Below are positions 25,783 to 35,150 of a stretch of 59,568 bases of DNA, piece after piece (within the stretch, counting starts at the first letter, position 1; each line of letters starts with the position of its first letter). The stretch spans positions 1 to 59,568 of the forward strand of contig JACZJN010000115.1 of assembly GCA_014860565.1 (NCBI GenBank), given 5' to 3'. The notes beneath the pieces were generated by a model that saw nothing but the letters and a program-made list of their open reading frames with translations, did no database searches and was not told the DNA's origin. The position numbers were made by a program, and so were the translations under genes. This DNA comes from Bacteroidota bacterium. GTDB taxonomy: Bacteria; Bacteroidota; Ignavibacteria; SZUA-365.

Positions 25783-28554
25783 TTACTTCGTCATCCACCC
25801 GCTCGCGGGAAACGCCGTGAATCCCGAGGTGACGATATGCAGCAGTGCGGATGTGTTCACCTTGATGAAGTAGGCCTGCCCGGGACGCAGCATGCCGTCG
25901 GCCGGGATGAAATACCCGAGGGCGGGATCGTAGCCGTAGACGACGACGAGCGCGCCGGAGGGATTCTGCACGATGCCCGACAACGCGGCGGGACCGCTGG
26001 GCGCGCCCATCAGGTTCCACCCGCCGAACTGGTCCTGTGCCTGGTAATCCAGGGTGTTGAGCAGAGCGCCGTTGACCACCACCGAATCCCGCGTGGGGAA
26101 TTTCAGCCAATAGCCCTTGCCGTACTCGAGCGCATTCACTTCCACGTACCCCTGCGAAGGCACGTACTCATACGCCTTCCCGTCGGTGGCGGGGAAAAGA
26201 CTGCTGACGGCGTTCTGCGCGGGCTGCAGCGGCAGCGAAATCAGGTTCCACCCTGCTTCGTAACGGATGACGACGTCGCCGGTCCTGCCGCTTGCGACAA
26301 AGTCAATGCCGGTAGTGTTGGAAGCGAGTCCCTGCACGGCTCGGAATGTCGGCGTGAAGCTGAAGTACGGACTGACGGGAGTCACGGAATAATTCCCACC
26401 CACCAGGCCGGGTACTTCGTAGTCGCCGTTGGCGTCGGTGAACGTACTGCGATCGCCGACCCCGGATGCAATGACTTTCACGCCCTCGACCGGAATTCCG
26501 GCACCGTCTTTCACCGTCCCTGAAATGGAATAGGAGACCAGCGGAATGATGCGCAGTGTGACGTTGACCGTCAATGGCGCATTGACGGCATTGCCGCCGA
26601 CAATGATGTTATCAGAATACGATCCGACCGGCAGATTGGTGGTGTTGACCTGAACCTGAACCGAATCCTGGTTGCCCGTGCCTGCGTTGGCGGAGAGATC
26701 ATACCACTGCGCGCTGCTGGCCTGCGCCGTCCAGGAAAGAACGGATCCACCGGTGTTGAGGAACTGGATGGACTGCGCGGGCGGCAACGGCCCGTTTTCG
26801 GATGCGGTGAATACGATCTGCCTGGGCTGAACATACAGCACGGGCACGGGATCCTCGATCTCGAACGCCTTGCTCCTGTCAAGGAGCACGGTGGTCGTCG
26901 GAGGACGCACACGCACGACGGCATTCGTCGTCGGAGGTGCGGTGACGGTCCAGTTGAATACGCCCGGGGATGCAGGCACGGAAGGTGCGAGCACCTCCCC
27001 AAAAGTCTGTCCGCCGTCACGCGAAAGCTCCAGCCGCACGTTGATCAACCCCTGCGCCGTCCAGCGAATCTGCTCGACGTGGCTGATGGCCCAGCGTTCG
27101 CCGCCGACAGGACGCGTCAGCGTGAGCGTCGGTTCCGATGGCAGCGAGGTCGTGCTCACGAAATAGGCGAAGGAACTCGTGCGAAAGCTTCCCGTGCCGT
27201 CATACCCGTTTCCGGACATGTCGAGGTCGTCGCCGTCGAGACGGTAGCAGGCGACGAGTCCGGTCATGGGTCCGTTGAATTCCATGCGATGGTGATCCGC
27301 GATTTCCGCGTCGGTCCGCGCCACGTTCCAGAGACGGACTTCATCCAGCGTGCCGGAGTAGCCGTATGCCGTCTGGCCGGTACTGCGTGTATCGCTGCAG
27401 CCGAGGAGCAGATCCCACGTGGTGCCGGTACCGGGCTGCGCGTATGTACTGCTTCCCGCCGGCAGGCCATTGAGAAATATCGTCGCGCGATAGTTTTTTC
27501 CTTCCGGCTCGAAGCGTGCCGCGACATGCGTCCATGCATTCAACGGAATCGCTGTGCTGCTCTCAAGCGGTGCGCTCCAGTTCCCTGTCGGAAGGAAACG
27601 CACCTTGTTGTTGGACTTGTTGAGGCCCAGCCAGTAATTCCAGACGCTCTGGGCGTACGCGCCTTTCGAGATAAAGGTCTGATACTGCGCATGGCCACCC
27701 GTCGAAGCAGGTTTCACCCAACATTCGAGCGTGAAGGTCTGCGTAAGTGTCAACGCATTGGCATGTTTGACCGTCACGTGATCGCCCAGATCGGGACCAT
27801 TCGTCACCTGCAGGCCGATGCGGTCATAATGCGCGGGATCCGGCGATGCCGGGTATAGGACTGTTCCGACCGCACTACCGTTCACGCTGCCGTCGATCGA
27901 AATCGCGTTGCCGTTGAAGCGCCAGCCGCCCTTGATATAGCGTCCGTAGCGGCCGCCGGTCATCGCGAGGGGAATTTTATAGAGCAGTCCTTCGGCGGAG
28001 GAGAAATCGATGTCCGTGGCCCATATGCGCACTTCGTCGATCATTCCCGTCCAGTACAGACTCGGACCACCCACCTGCCGATCGGCGCCGATGCGCAGAT
28101 CGAAATAATTGAAGCCGAGATAGGTCTGGCCGGTATTGATCTGTCGATCGAGTGCGCCATTGATGTAGAAACGCAGGTTGTTCTTGAACGCATCGAAGCT
28201 GACCGCGACATGCGTCCAGGTGTTGGCGGGAATCGCGGCCGTGCCTTCGAACGATACGGAGGGATTCGGGTAATATCGAAGTTTCCCTTGCGCGTTGAGG
28301 CCGAACCAGTATCCCTGCGCGACATCGTTGCCGACGATGGTCATGACAGACCCGCCCGCGGTCGGACGCACCCATGCGCTGATGCTCACGGCACCTGAAC
28401 TGATCAGGTCTGTGTTAAGGGCGCTGCTGTAGGGAACGGATACATAACTGGCGCCGTTGAGCGAGAGCACGGAATTCACCGCGTTGTATTGAGCATGGGA
28501 AAGCGAAAGCGGCGCAAGGCAGAGGAGAATGCAGAGAAGCAGGAAATGTTTCAT
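25783..28554 (-). CDS. Exported LamG-type multidomain protein ending in a two-lobed GWNLISLP domain
   Basis: The start is taken at ATG 28554, where MKHFLLLCILLCLAPLSLSHAQ is a signal peptide; the frame is open to 28656. The 923-residue product has two LamG/concanavalin-like domains (about 21-190 and 240-430, with SISAWVRP, WTHVAVSFD, IDEVRIW and LDEVRLWNVARTDAEI), a Kre9/KNH-like Ig domain (about 475-560, RPVGGERW..IRWT), a BACON/HYDIN-like domain (about 585-670), a carboxypeptidase-regulatory-like domain (about 672-750, SGTVKDGAGIPVEGVKV) and the two-lobed module (GWNLISLP...GKGYWLKF, GWNLMGAP...GQAYFIKV). LamG domains usually bind glycans, so a carbohydrate-binding surface protein is the best guess. 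No T9SS tail is present. Confidence 0.87.
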   Translation of the reverse strand: MKHFLLLCILLCLAPLSLSHAQYNAVNSVLSLNGASYVSVPYSSALNTDLISSGAVSISAWVRPTAGGSVMTIVGNDVAQGYWFGLNAQGKLRYYPNPSVSFEGTAAIPANTWTHVAVSFDAFKNNLRFYINGALDRQINTGQTYLGFNYFDLRIGADRQVGGPSLYWTGMIDEVRIWATDIDFSSAEGLLYKIPLAMTGGRYGRYIKGGWRFNGNAISIDGSVNGSAVGTVLYPASPDPAHYDRIGLQVTNGPDLGDHVTVKHANALTLTQTFTLECWVKPASTGGHAQYQTFISKGAYAQSVWNYWLGLNKSNNKVRFLPTGNWSAPLESSTAIPLNAWTHVAARFEPEGKNYRATIFLNGLPAGSSTYAQPGTGTTWDLLLGCSDTRSTGQTAYGYSGTLDEVRLWNVARTDAEIADHHRMEFNGPMTGLVACYRLDGDDLDMSGNGYDGTGSFRTSSFAYFVSTTSLPSEPTLTLTRPVGGERWAISHVEQIRWTAQGLINVRLELSRDGGQTFGEVLAPSVPASPGVFNWTVTAPPTTNAVVRVRPPTTTVLLDRSKAFEIEDPVPVLYVQPRQIVFTASENGPLPPAQSIQFLNTGGSVLSWTAQASSAQWYDLSANAGTGNQDSVQVQVNTTNLPVGSYSDNIIVGGNAVNAPLTVNVTLRIIPLVSYSISGTVKDGAGIPVEGVKVIASGVGDRSTFTDANGDYEVPGLVGGNYSVTPVSPYFSFTPTFRAVQGLASNTTGIDFVASGRTGDVVIRYEAGWNLISLPLQPAQNAVSSLFPATDGKAYEYVPSQGYVEVNALEYGKGYWLKFPTRDSVVVNGALLNTLDYQAQDQFGGWNLMGAPSGPAALSGIVQNPSGALVVVYGYDPALGYFIPADGMLRPGQAYFIKVNTSALLHIVTSGFTAFPASGWMTK

Positions 28555-28588
28555 GACGCTACCGTCCGTTTTTCTTCCGTGAAGTGTA

Positions 28589-28645
28589 GAGGCATCCCCG
28601 GGATCTGATCCGCCATGAGGACGGTCAGATCCCGGAGTGTGCCTC
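28589..28645 (-). terminator. Long two-part hairpin between the LamG gene and the gene before it
   Basis: An inner 11-bp perfect stem (CCGGGATCTGA/TCAGATCCCGG, 28598-28608 with 28625-28635) and an outer 6-bp stem (GAGGCA/TGCCTC, 28589-28594 with 28640-28645) are separated by a small internal loop. It starts 17 nt after the stop of the 28662 gene. No T-run follows on the minus strand. Confidence 0.55.
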
Positions 28646-28661
28646 CATGGAAACAAGGGAG

Positions 28662-29777
28662 CTATTTCGTGAGAATCATACTGCGCGTGCGTACGGCGCC
28701 TGCATGGCGCAAGGTGTACGTATACACGCCTCCGGGCAGCGAGGCGGCATCGAAAGTGACTGACTGCAGACCGTCATGCAGTTGCAGACGGTCCGACAGA
28801 TCCATCACTTCCCTTCCTGCCATATCGTAAATGCGCAGCGAAGGAGCAGTGACCGCGGACAGCGAACCGAGGTCCACATCGATGCGTGTCGACACGGAAC
28901 CCGAGGACGCGGCGGAACCGAAGGGGTTCGGATAGTTCTGTCCGAGATAGAGCTGCCCGGCGACCGGCGCGTCTTCGACGCCCACGACCATGATCATGCG
29001 CACCGGTACATCGAGTCGGGCGGGATCACTGAGCGAGCGCACGGATATCATGCCGTCGTAGGTCCCGGCCGGAAGTAGCCGCGTGTTGACCATCACCTCG
29101 ACGTCCTGCTGTCCTTCTCCACCCGACGGCTGGATGTCGATCCAGTCGGCGTCCGTCGAAAGCGACCAGGATGCCTGGGGGTCTCCACGAGGAGTGATCC
29201 GTAAGGTCTGTGTCGGCAGAGGATCCTTGTTGTTGACGTTGAAGAGCACAGGATTGGGACTGGCTTCAAAACTGAGCGCAGTCGGCGTGAAGGTGATCTC
29301 CACGGTGATCTGCCCGGTCGAGAATCCCGACTCGTAACTGGTCTTCCCGCTCTGGTCTTCGCCATCGATGAGGATGACCTTGACGCGGCCCGGGATTTCC
29401 GGTCCCCAGCTCAGTGTCACTCCGCTGGCGTTGATGCCCGCCTGATAGGCGAGCGTGTACGTTTCCTTGATGTCCGCGGTGCCGGTACCGAGACTCCGGT
29501 AATCGGCGAGCGTTCCCGTGCCAAGCTGGGATTTGCCCGGCGTGCTCACGACGCGTGCGTCAAAGATTTCATTGGGTGGCTGCGGCGGCAATTCGGCTTC
29601 CTCGAGCGCGGGATCGAGTCCCGACGTCGCGCCTTCGCGCAGTCCAAGGGCGAGGACCTGTTCGCGTCCCGCGCCGTTGTTGACAGTGATTTCCAGCGTG
29701 ACACCCCGGTATTCCTGGGCGACCGCTTGCGCGGCCACCAGCAGGAACACCAGAAGGATCAATCGTGTGTGTTTCAT
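28662..29777 (-). CDS. Exported PPxPP-FDxR / BACON-like protein with T9SS sorting domain
   Basis: The 371-residue protein starts at ATG 29777 after an AGGAG site. A signal peptide (1-20, ending AVAQ) leads into the unnamed domain (about 22-155: GLDPALEEAELPPQPPNEIFDARVV, PGKSQLGTGTLADYRSLG, VTLSWGPEI). Residues about 170-265 are a BACON- or HYDIN-like Ig domain (FEASPNPVLFNVNNKDPLPTQTL, WSLSTDADWIDIQPSGGEGQ, GTYDGMISV). The end is a T9SS tail (LGQNYPNPFGSAASSG to LPGGVYTYTL). It is 12 nt from the end of the metalloprotease gene and probably co-transcribed with it. It may be a surface partner of the protease; function unknown. Confidence 0.87.
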   Translation of the reverse strand: MKHTRLILLVFLLVAAQAVAQEYRGVTLEITVNNGAGREQVLALGLREGATSGLDPALEEAELPPQPPNEIFDARVVSTPGKSQLGTGTLADYRSLGTGTADIKETYTLAYQAGINASGVTLSWGPEIPGRVKVILIDGEDQSGKTSYESGFSTGQITVEITFTPTALSFEASPNPVLFNVNNKDPLPTQTLRITPRGDPQASWSLSTDADWIDIQPSGGEGQQDVEVMVNTRLLPAGTYDGMISVRSLSDPARLDVPVRMIMVVGVEDAPVAGQLYLGQNYPNPFGSAASSGSVSTRIDVDLGSLSAVTAPSLRIYDMAGREVMDLSDRLQLHDGLQSVTFDAASLPGGVYTYTLRHAGAVRTRSMILTK

Positions 29778-29789
29778 GTTCGAGCTCCT

Positions 29790-32700
29790 TTACTTGACAA
29801 TCGTCAGGGTACGGGAAACAGTGCCGGCCGCGGTTTCGAGACGGTAGGTGTACATGCCCGCGGGCAGCACATTACCGTGTTCGTCGAGGCCGTCCCAGGC
29901 GGCGAGCTTTGTGCCCACGGCCTGCGTATCATCGACGATCGTGCGGAGCCTGCGCCCCAGCATGTCGTAGATGGCAAGGCGAACGCCTCCCGGCTCATTC
30001 ACCGTGTAGGGAATGATCGTCCGTGAAGCTGATTGGAAGGGATTCGGGTAGTTGCTGCCGAGCGCGTGCGACTCCGCCGCGGCCGGTGACACCGTGGCGC
30101 GCAGTTTGAGCGTGCGCGTGACGGCGACGTCGACGAGCATGTGATCGGCGGCGTCACCCGTGAAGGTGTGCAGCAGACGGTCCTGCTCGTCGCGAACCTC
30201 GATACGAACACGCGGGGAAGGCACGGGGAGTGCGAGCACCATCCGGCCGTCGCCGCGAAGCTGTACGAGATTGTCTCCGTTGAAGAGGAATGCGGATCCC
30301 TCGCCGGAGCGCACGTCAAGCACGCCGGCAGGGGGTGCGGCAGGCAACGCCAGCACATCGCGTTCGGCTTCCGGGAGATCGGTTGCGGTGAGATAGAGCG
30401 AACGAGCGGCGCCCTTGCCGTCTTCGACGGTGAGGAAGGCCGCGATATCGAGACTGTTGACCGTCTTGCGGTACTGCGTCTCTCCACCGCTGCCTCGGAC
30501 CGTACTGATGCTCATCTTCAGCTTGGTACCGGGATCAACGCGCACCCAGTAGCCCTTGCCGGGAACGATGCTTGTCGGGATGATGTATCCCTGCGCGGGA
30601 TCCCATCCGAAGATGGCCTTCATGCCGCCCGCGGGCGTCACCTGAACGGCGGGAAGAAGCAGAGTCTTGAACATCGAACCGATCATGTTCCAGCCGTAGC
30701 CGGCCGGCTCGCCGATGCCGTTGAGACCGGTCCACTCGTAGCTGGGCTGCGAGAGACCGATGAGAATGGCTTCGAGCGATTCCGACTTGAGCCAGTAGCC
30801 GCGGCCGAATTCCATTTCGCTGGCCGGGACGTAGCCGCCGACCTGCGTATCGAAGGAATACAGGCGCAGGTTCGGATCGTTGAACAGTCCATCGATCTGC
30901 GGCTCCTTGAGCAGCAACGGAGTGGAAACCATCTCCCATTCGCCGCTGGATTTAAAGACAAAGCGCTCCGGATCTCCGTTGCCCGTCGGTATCGGTGGCG
31001 GAATGCGCACGATGAGCGTGTCTTTCATCTGATCGGGATCGTCGTCGTTGTCGTTGACGATCTCCACTTCACGGTTCGGATCGTTGTTGCCCGGATCGCC
31101 GCAGAGACGCACGATCAGCAGCGAATCCATCTGCGTGAAGTTCGAGAGGCGCATGGGCCGGACCGAACCGTCTCCCATCTTCTCGTTGAAACGGAGGAAG
31201 TATGGGTTGTAGAACGGCAGGAGTTCGCCCGTCTGCTTGCTGCGCAGGCGGAGTTTGAGTTCGACGCAGGGCCAGTCGCGGTTGTCGACACCCACGGTGG
31301 TGACATCCACTTCATTCTCCTTCGTCGGCTCAGGACATGCCGCTTCCTTCACCTCGATGGTGAAGACGTACGTGCCCTCGTCCTTGAATTCGAAGCTGGA
31401 AGCCGTGCGCATGTTGATCGTGCCCGGAGTTCCCTGCACCTTCAGCGTATAGCTGGCGTTCGGGGAAGCCGCGGGGGGATTCCATGTCATGTTCACCGGG
31501 GCGGTGCCGCCAGTCTGGACGCGTCCCTGGAACGTATGCGCGCTCTTGATGGCGCGCAGATCGGTCGTGCTGCCCTGCGAACCGGTGATATTGATCCAAC
31601 GGATGTCGAGCGCCGTGGGGGGCGGAATCGGAGGCAGATCGGTCTGGCCGGACTCGAGTCCGTCACCCGCACCCGACGCCATACCGTATTCGAGTGACAC
31701 GTCGTTCTGACGCGCGTTGCGCAGCAGGAGCTGGTGGCGCCACGCGGTCATGGGTTCGGGCTGGCAGGGAACGGGACGGTAATGCGCGATCAGGCGCTTG
31801 CTGCGCCAGAGCGTCACGGGCATCGGATTGGTGGTGCCGGTCGTATCACCGCCCCAGCCGACGAACACAGATCCCGTGGGGGCCTTCGCCTCCGCAGTGA
31901 CGACTGAACCGACCGCACCGCTGGTGCGGAATTCGATCGGACCCGCCGGTCCTTCAGGATGAATCACCACCAGCTCGGCGGTCGCCGCGCTGATGGGCTC
32001 GATCATGGGATACACCTCGTACTCACCCGGCGCGGTGTTCGGCCCGATGTTGATGGGACTCGGATTGTTCGGCAGGTTCCCGAAGCTTCCGCCGAACCCA
32101 AGGAAGGAATACCCGGGAGGAACCTGGTAGTACATGTCGAACATGGTGGGCGTCGCGCGGCTGAGTCCGAGATTGAACAGGTCGAATTTCGGATGCGGCT
32201 TCATGATGATTTCGCCGGGGAACGGCTTCACCACGAGCAGCTTGACGCAGTTCAGACACGGGGTCTGCAGCTGCGGCTGCGCCTGGGTGCGCTCGACGGT
32301 CATCTCATACTCGCCGAAACCGAAATGGCCGCCCGTACGATTGACGAAATCGTAGCTGATCGTCTGGCTCATGTCGGATTCGACCTTGATGAGATATTCG
32401 CCGTCCGCCGTGAGGTTCAGCGTATGCACGCCTCCGCTGACGAAGGAATTGATGTGCGTGGTGGTGCCGACGCGCTGCGCGCGAAGGCGCAGGTTGAAAT
32501 CGGATCCGGGCTTCACGCGGGCCTTGAACGTCAGGCGCTCGCCGAAGAGCAGGTTCGACACGTTGATGACCGTGATGCGATAATAATCGTTGATGGGAAT
32601 GAACCAGCTGAATTCACCAGATATGCCGGTCACAGGAATGGCGCCCTCGATCGTGTAGGGAGCCATGCCGGGTCCCGAGGAGGCAAGCGCCTTCGGACTC

Positions 32701-34847
32701 GACGTGCTGTTCGGTTCGTTTGCATCGTAGCAATACACAGTGTCCGCGGGCGCGGCGGGACGGGTGGTCACCTCGGCGACCGAAGATACCGTGCCACGGT
32801 TGGTATTGAATTCACCGACGATGCGGAAGCGATACAGTTTATTGGTCGTCACATTCGTCGAGCCTGTGCCGCTCGCATTCGGGACGGCATATATCATCAC
32901 GCCGGTCCACTGTCCGATCGGGACATTGAACGGTCCGACTACATAGTGACTGTTGGTCAGCGGTTTCCAGTTATTCGTCGACGCTTCATACTCGATGATG
33001 GTCTTGACGTCGCTCATGTTGTAGCGCGTGCGCCACTTGAGCGCGATGCCCGGACTCGGGGAAGCCGATGTGCCTATCGGCGCGAGATGGGCCTCGATCG
33101 ACGTATTCGCCGTGAGGAAATCCGGTGGCGTATTCGTGTATACCGCCTCGATGTCTTTGGCAGGATCGGCAAAAGTTGACGTATACGCGTACGAGGGCAA
33201 TTCGTTGGCATAGTAATCGATATTCGTTATCGCTCCGCCCTTCCGGGTGATCTTCCAGTGATCGAAGTACCAGTTCTGTCCGCTGCGGAAAACCGATGCG
33301 GGAGCGACGATGCGATGGCAGTAATCGAAATCGACGCCCACGCCGATCGGCGTGGTCCAATCCCGCGTCAACACGCCATCGCAGTTGCGGAAGCTCAGCG
33401 TAATGCCAGTCGGCGTACTGCTGTAAATTCGCACGGGAGCGGTCTGTGCGGCGGAAATAACACCGGTATGCACCGGCGTTGCCATGCTGTTGCCGTTGAT
33501 GTAATTCCCCTTCATGATGCCGTCCCAGCCTTTCATGTTGAAACCGGGGCGTCCCCAGGCGGCATGCGTAGTCTGGCAATTGATGTTGGGAAGGCCGCGG
33601 TACGTCCATCCGCAGTTATCGTTGCGGTATTCGTCGGGCGCACCCCAGAGGTGGCCGATTTCGTGGGCAACGACGTTGCGCATCGGTGCGGCGAAGGGAT
33701 CGAGTTCCGCCTGCCAGTACTGGGTGTCCATGGTGAAATACACACCCTCGCGATCGCCGTTATTCCAGGAAATCACCGAGGCGTGCGGCCAGATGCCTTC
33801 GTCACCGCTGGGCTTATAGGCGATGAAGCCGCAGATCGCCTCGTCGGCGTTGTAATCGTCCCGCACATTTTTATTGTACCACCAGCACCATTCCGTGCCT
33901 GGATCGATATTATCCCACGACGGCGGCCAGTTGCCGAAGGTCGGGACCTTCAACCGCAGCACGACGACAGGGATGAAGGCATTCTCACCCACGGTCACCG
34001 GTTCGCCATTGATCTGCGTCACGCTGCTGTACGGTGAATACAAACGCCACCATGTCGTGATGGTCTTGCCGTAGCGCGCGGCGAAACTGACCCAATAGTT
34101 CATCCCCGCGATGTAGAAATTACGGTAACGGTTGTAGACCGTCGCATCCCAGTTCCAGCTGCCGGAGCCGGTCTGGCTCTCCAGGAAAAAGCTGGTGTGG
34201 ATGATATATCCATTCAGGCGCGTACGGCGCAGGATCTGGTCCCCTTCCCCTCCTACCGCCGGCATGCCTCCGGTTATCTCGTACGGAGGAGCCTCATTCG
34301 TTTCGAAAATGCTGGTGCACTCCGGCTGTTCCTTCGTCTGCATCAGTTTCTCTATCTCGGCTTCACGTTCGGCGATGCGCGCCAGATCATCTTGCGTCAG
34401 TGGACGCTTGATGAAATCGAGATATTCGACGATGGCCTCATCGGCCTCCGACTCTTCGGCATTGATCTGATCCATGCTTCGATTTCGGTCAAATTCGGCA
34501 GTGCTGTACGAAAGCGACAGTACCGAGAGTTTCCCGACGGCAGTCTCCAGCCTCGTCGCCTCGACCGCCGCGCGTGCCGTGGGGGGAACCCAGGCGAGCA
34601 TGCGGCGCGGGGAGGTGATGATGGAAACCAGTGCGCCGTTGCGCGTGAGGGCGTTGCGCATCTCGATGGCGGAAGCTACATCCGTACAGTTCGTTTCTAT
34701 GACGGCGAGATGCTCGTTGTGTGATTCCAGCCCGTATGCGGCGGCATCGGGCGGGACATAGGTCGGTTGCGGCACCTGTGCGAACGCACTTGCCGCTACT
34801 ATGAGAAAAGTGAACAGAGTGATCTGAACACGTATATATCTATTCAT
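29790..34847 (-). CDS. Giant secreted metzincin-like metalloprotease with T9SS sorting domain
   Basis: The start is ATG 34847, with AGGAG upstream and signal peptide MNRYIRVQITLFTFLIVAASAF; the frame is open to 34955. The product is about 1685 residues. A HEIGHLWGAPDEY motif (H395, E396, H399, D405) fits the zinc site HExxHxxGxxD of metzincins, with Asp as third ligand as in snapalysin-type enzymes. It lies in a domain with NxxC/C pairs (EYRNDNCGW, NINCQ). Later parts include an FnIII-like region (about 620-720), a jelly-roll-like pre-peptidase C-type domain (about 770-890), a PPxPP-FDxR-like domain (about 1120-1260), the two-lobed GxWxMVS..GRGYWLK / GWNMIGS..GKGYWVRV module (about 1335-1480) and a T9SS tail. 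An extracellular protease for degrading protein or surface remodelling is likely; its substrate is unknown. Confidence 0.85.
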   Translation of the reverse strand: MNRYIRVQITLFTFLIVAASAFAQVPQPTYVPPDAAAYGLESHNEHLAVIETNCTDVASAIEMRNALTRNGALVSIITSPRRMLAWVPPTARAAVEATRLETAVGKLSVLSLSYSTAEFDRNRSMDQINAEESEADEAIVEYLDFIKRPLTQDDLARIAEREAEIEKLMQTKEQPECTSIFETNEAPPYEITGGMPAVGGEGDQILRRTRLNGYIIHTSFFLESQTGSGSWNWDATVYNRYRNFYIAGMNYWVSFAARYGKTITTWWRLYSPYSSVTQINGEPVTVGENAFIPVVVLRLKVPTFGNWPPSWDNIDPGTEWCWWYNKNVRDDYNADEAICGFIAYKPSGDEGIWPHASVISWNNGDREGVYFTMDTQYWQAELDPFAAPMRNVVAHEIGHLWGAPDEYRNDNCGWTYRGLPNINCQTTHAAWGRPGFNMKGWDGIMKGNYINGNSMATPVHTGVISAAQTAPVRIYSSTPTGITLSFRNCDGVLTRDWTTPIGVGVDFDYCHRIVAPASVFRSGQNWYFDHWKITRKGGAITNIDYYANELPSYAYTSTFADPAKDIEAVYTNTPPDFLTANTSIEAHLAPIGTSASPSPGIALKWRTRYNMSDVKTIIEYEASTNNWKPLTNSHYVVGPFNVPIGQWTGVMIYAVPNASGTGSTNVTTNKLYRFRIVGEFNTNRGTVSSVAEVTTRPAAPADTVYCYDANEPNSTSSPKALASSGPGMAPYTIEGAIPVTGISGEFSWFIPINDYYRITVINVSNLLFGERLTFKARVKPGSDFNLRLRAQRVGTTTHINSFVSGGVHTLNLTADGEYLIKVESDMSQTISYDFVNRTGGHFGFGEYEMTVERTQAQPQLQTPCLNCVKLLVVKPFPGEIIMKPHPKFDLFNLGLSRATPTMFDMYYQVPPGYSFLGFGGSFGNLPNNPSPINIGPNTAPGEYEVYPMIEPISAATAELVVIHPEGPAGPIEFRTSGAVGSVVTAEAKAPTGSVFVGWGGDTTGTTNPMPVTLWRSKRLIAHYRPVPCQPEPMTAWRHQLLLRNARQNDVSLEYGMASGAGDGLESGQTDLPPIPPPTALDIRWINITGSQGSTTDLRAIKSAHTFQGRVQTGGTAPVNMTWNPPAASPNASYTLKVQGTPGTINMRTASSFEFKDEGTYVFTIEVKEAACPEPTKENEVDVTTVGVDNRDWPCVELKLRLRSKQTGELLPFYNPYFLRFNEKMGDGSVRPMRLSNFTQMDSLLIVRLCGDPGNNDPNREVEIVNDNDDDPDQMKDTLIVRIPPPIPTGNGDPERFVFKSSGEWEMVSTPLLLKEPQIDGLFNDPNLRLYSFDTQVGGYVPASEMEFGRGYWLKSESLEAILIGLSQPSYEWTGLNGIGEPAGYGWNMIGSMFKTLLLPAVQVTPAGGMKAIFGWDPAQGYIIPTSIVPGKGYWVRVDPGTKLKMSISTVRGSGGETQYRKTVNSLDIAAFLTVEDGKGAARSLYLTATDLPEAERDVLALPAAPPAGVLDVRSGEGSAFLFNGDNLVQLRGDGRMVLALPVPSPRVRIEVRDEQDRLLHTFTGDAADHMLVDVAVTRTLKLRATVSPAAAESHALGSNYPNPFQSASRTIIPYTVNEPGGVRLAIYDMLGRRLRTIVDDTQAVGTKLAAWDGLDEHGNVLPAGMYTYRLETAAGTVSRTLTIVK

Positions 34848-35025
34848 AGCAGCTCCTTGTAAACATGAAGAGAACCTGGTCTTCGAAATCTCATGGCTGC
34901 GACCGCGAAGGGGAATTCCCGACGATAACGGTGAACAGCAAGGTGCGTGCTCCACGAACGCAAAGCTCCCCGTAAGGGCGTCAATGGAATTTTCCTACTG
35001 GATATCAGGTGATTCTAACGCGGGC

Positions 35026-35054
35026 ATAATAATGAATAGGATATGTATTGTCAA
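35026..35054 (-). promoter_or_regulatory. Sigma70-like promoter for the metalloprotease gene
   Basis: On the minus strand TTGACA (35054-35049) and TATTAT (35031-35026) are spaced by 17 nt, one base away from the housekeeping consensus. Transcription would start near 35019, giving a leader of about 170 nt before the ATG at 34847. The surrounding region is AT-rich. This is an E. coli-like promoter rather than the TTTG / TAnnTTTG type expected in Bacteroidetes proper. Confidence 0.6.
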
Positions 35055-35150
35055 GTATGTCTGCTACAGTGCATTCTTTCTCATCGATATTTTCCTATCT
35101 TTTCCTGAATTGCTCACTTCCGGGCAGGGCCTGACATATCAGAAAAGCAT

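Noticed and set aside
30141-31697. Plus-strand open frame of 518 codons
   Set aside because: It lies wholly inside the minus-strand metalloprotease gene, whose product has a signal peptide, zinc motif and T9SS tail. The antisense product is rich in R, H, G and A with no recognisable domain, as expected of a GC-rich shadow.
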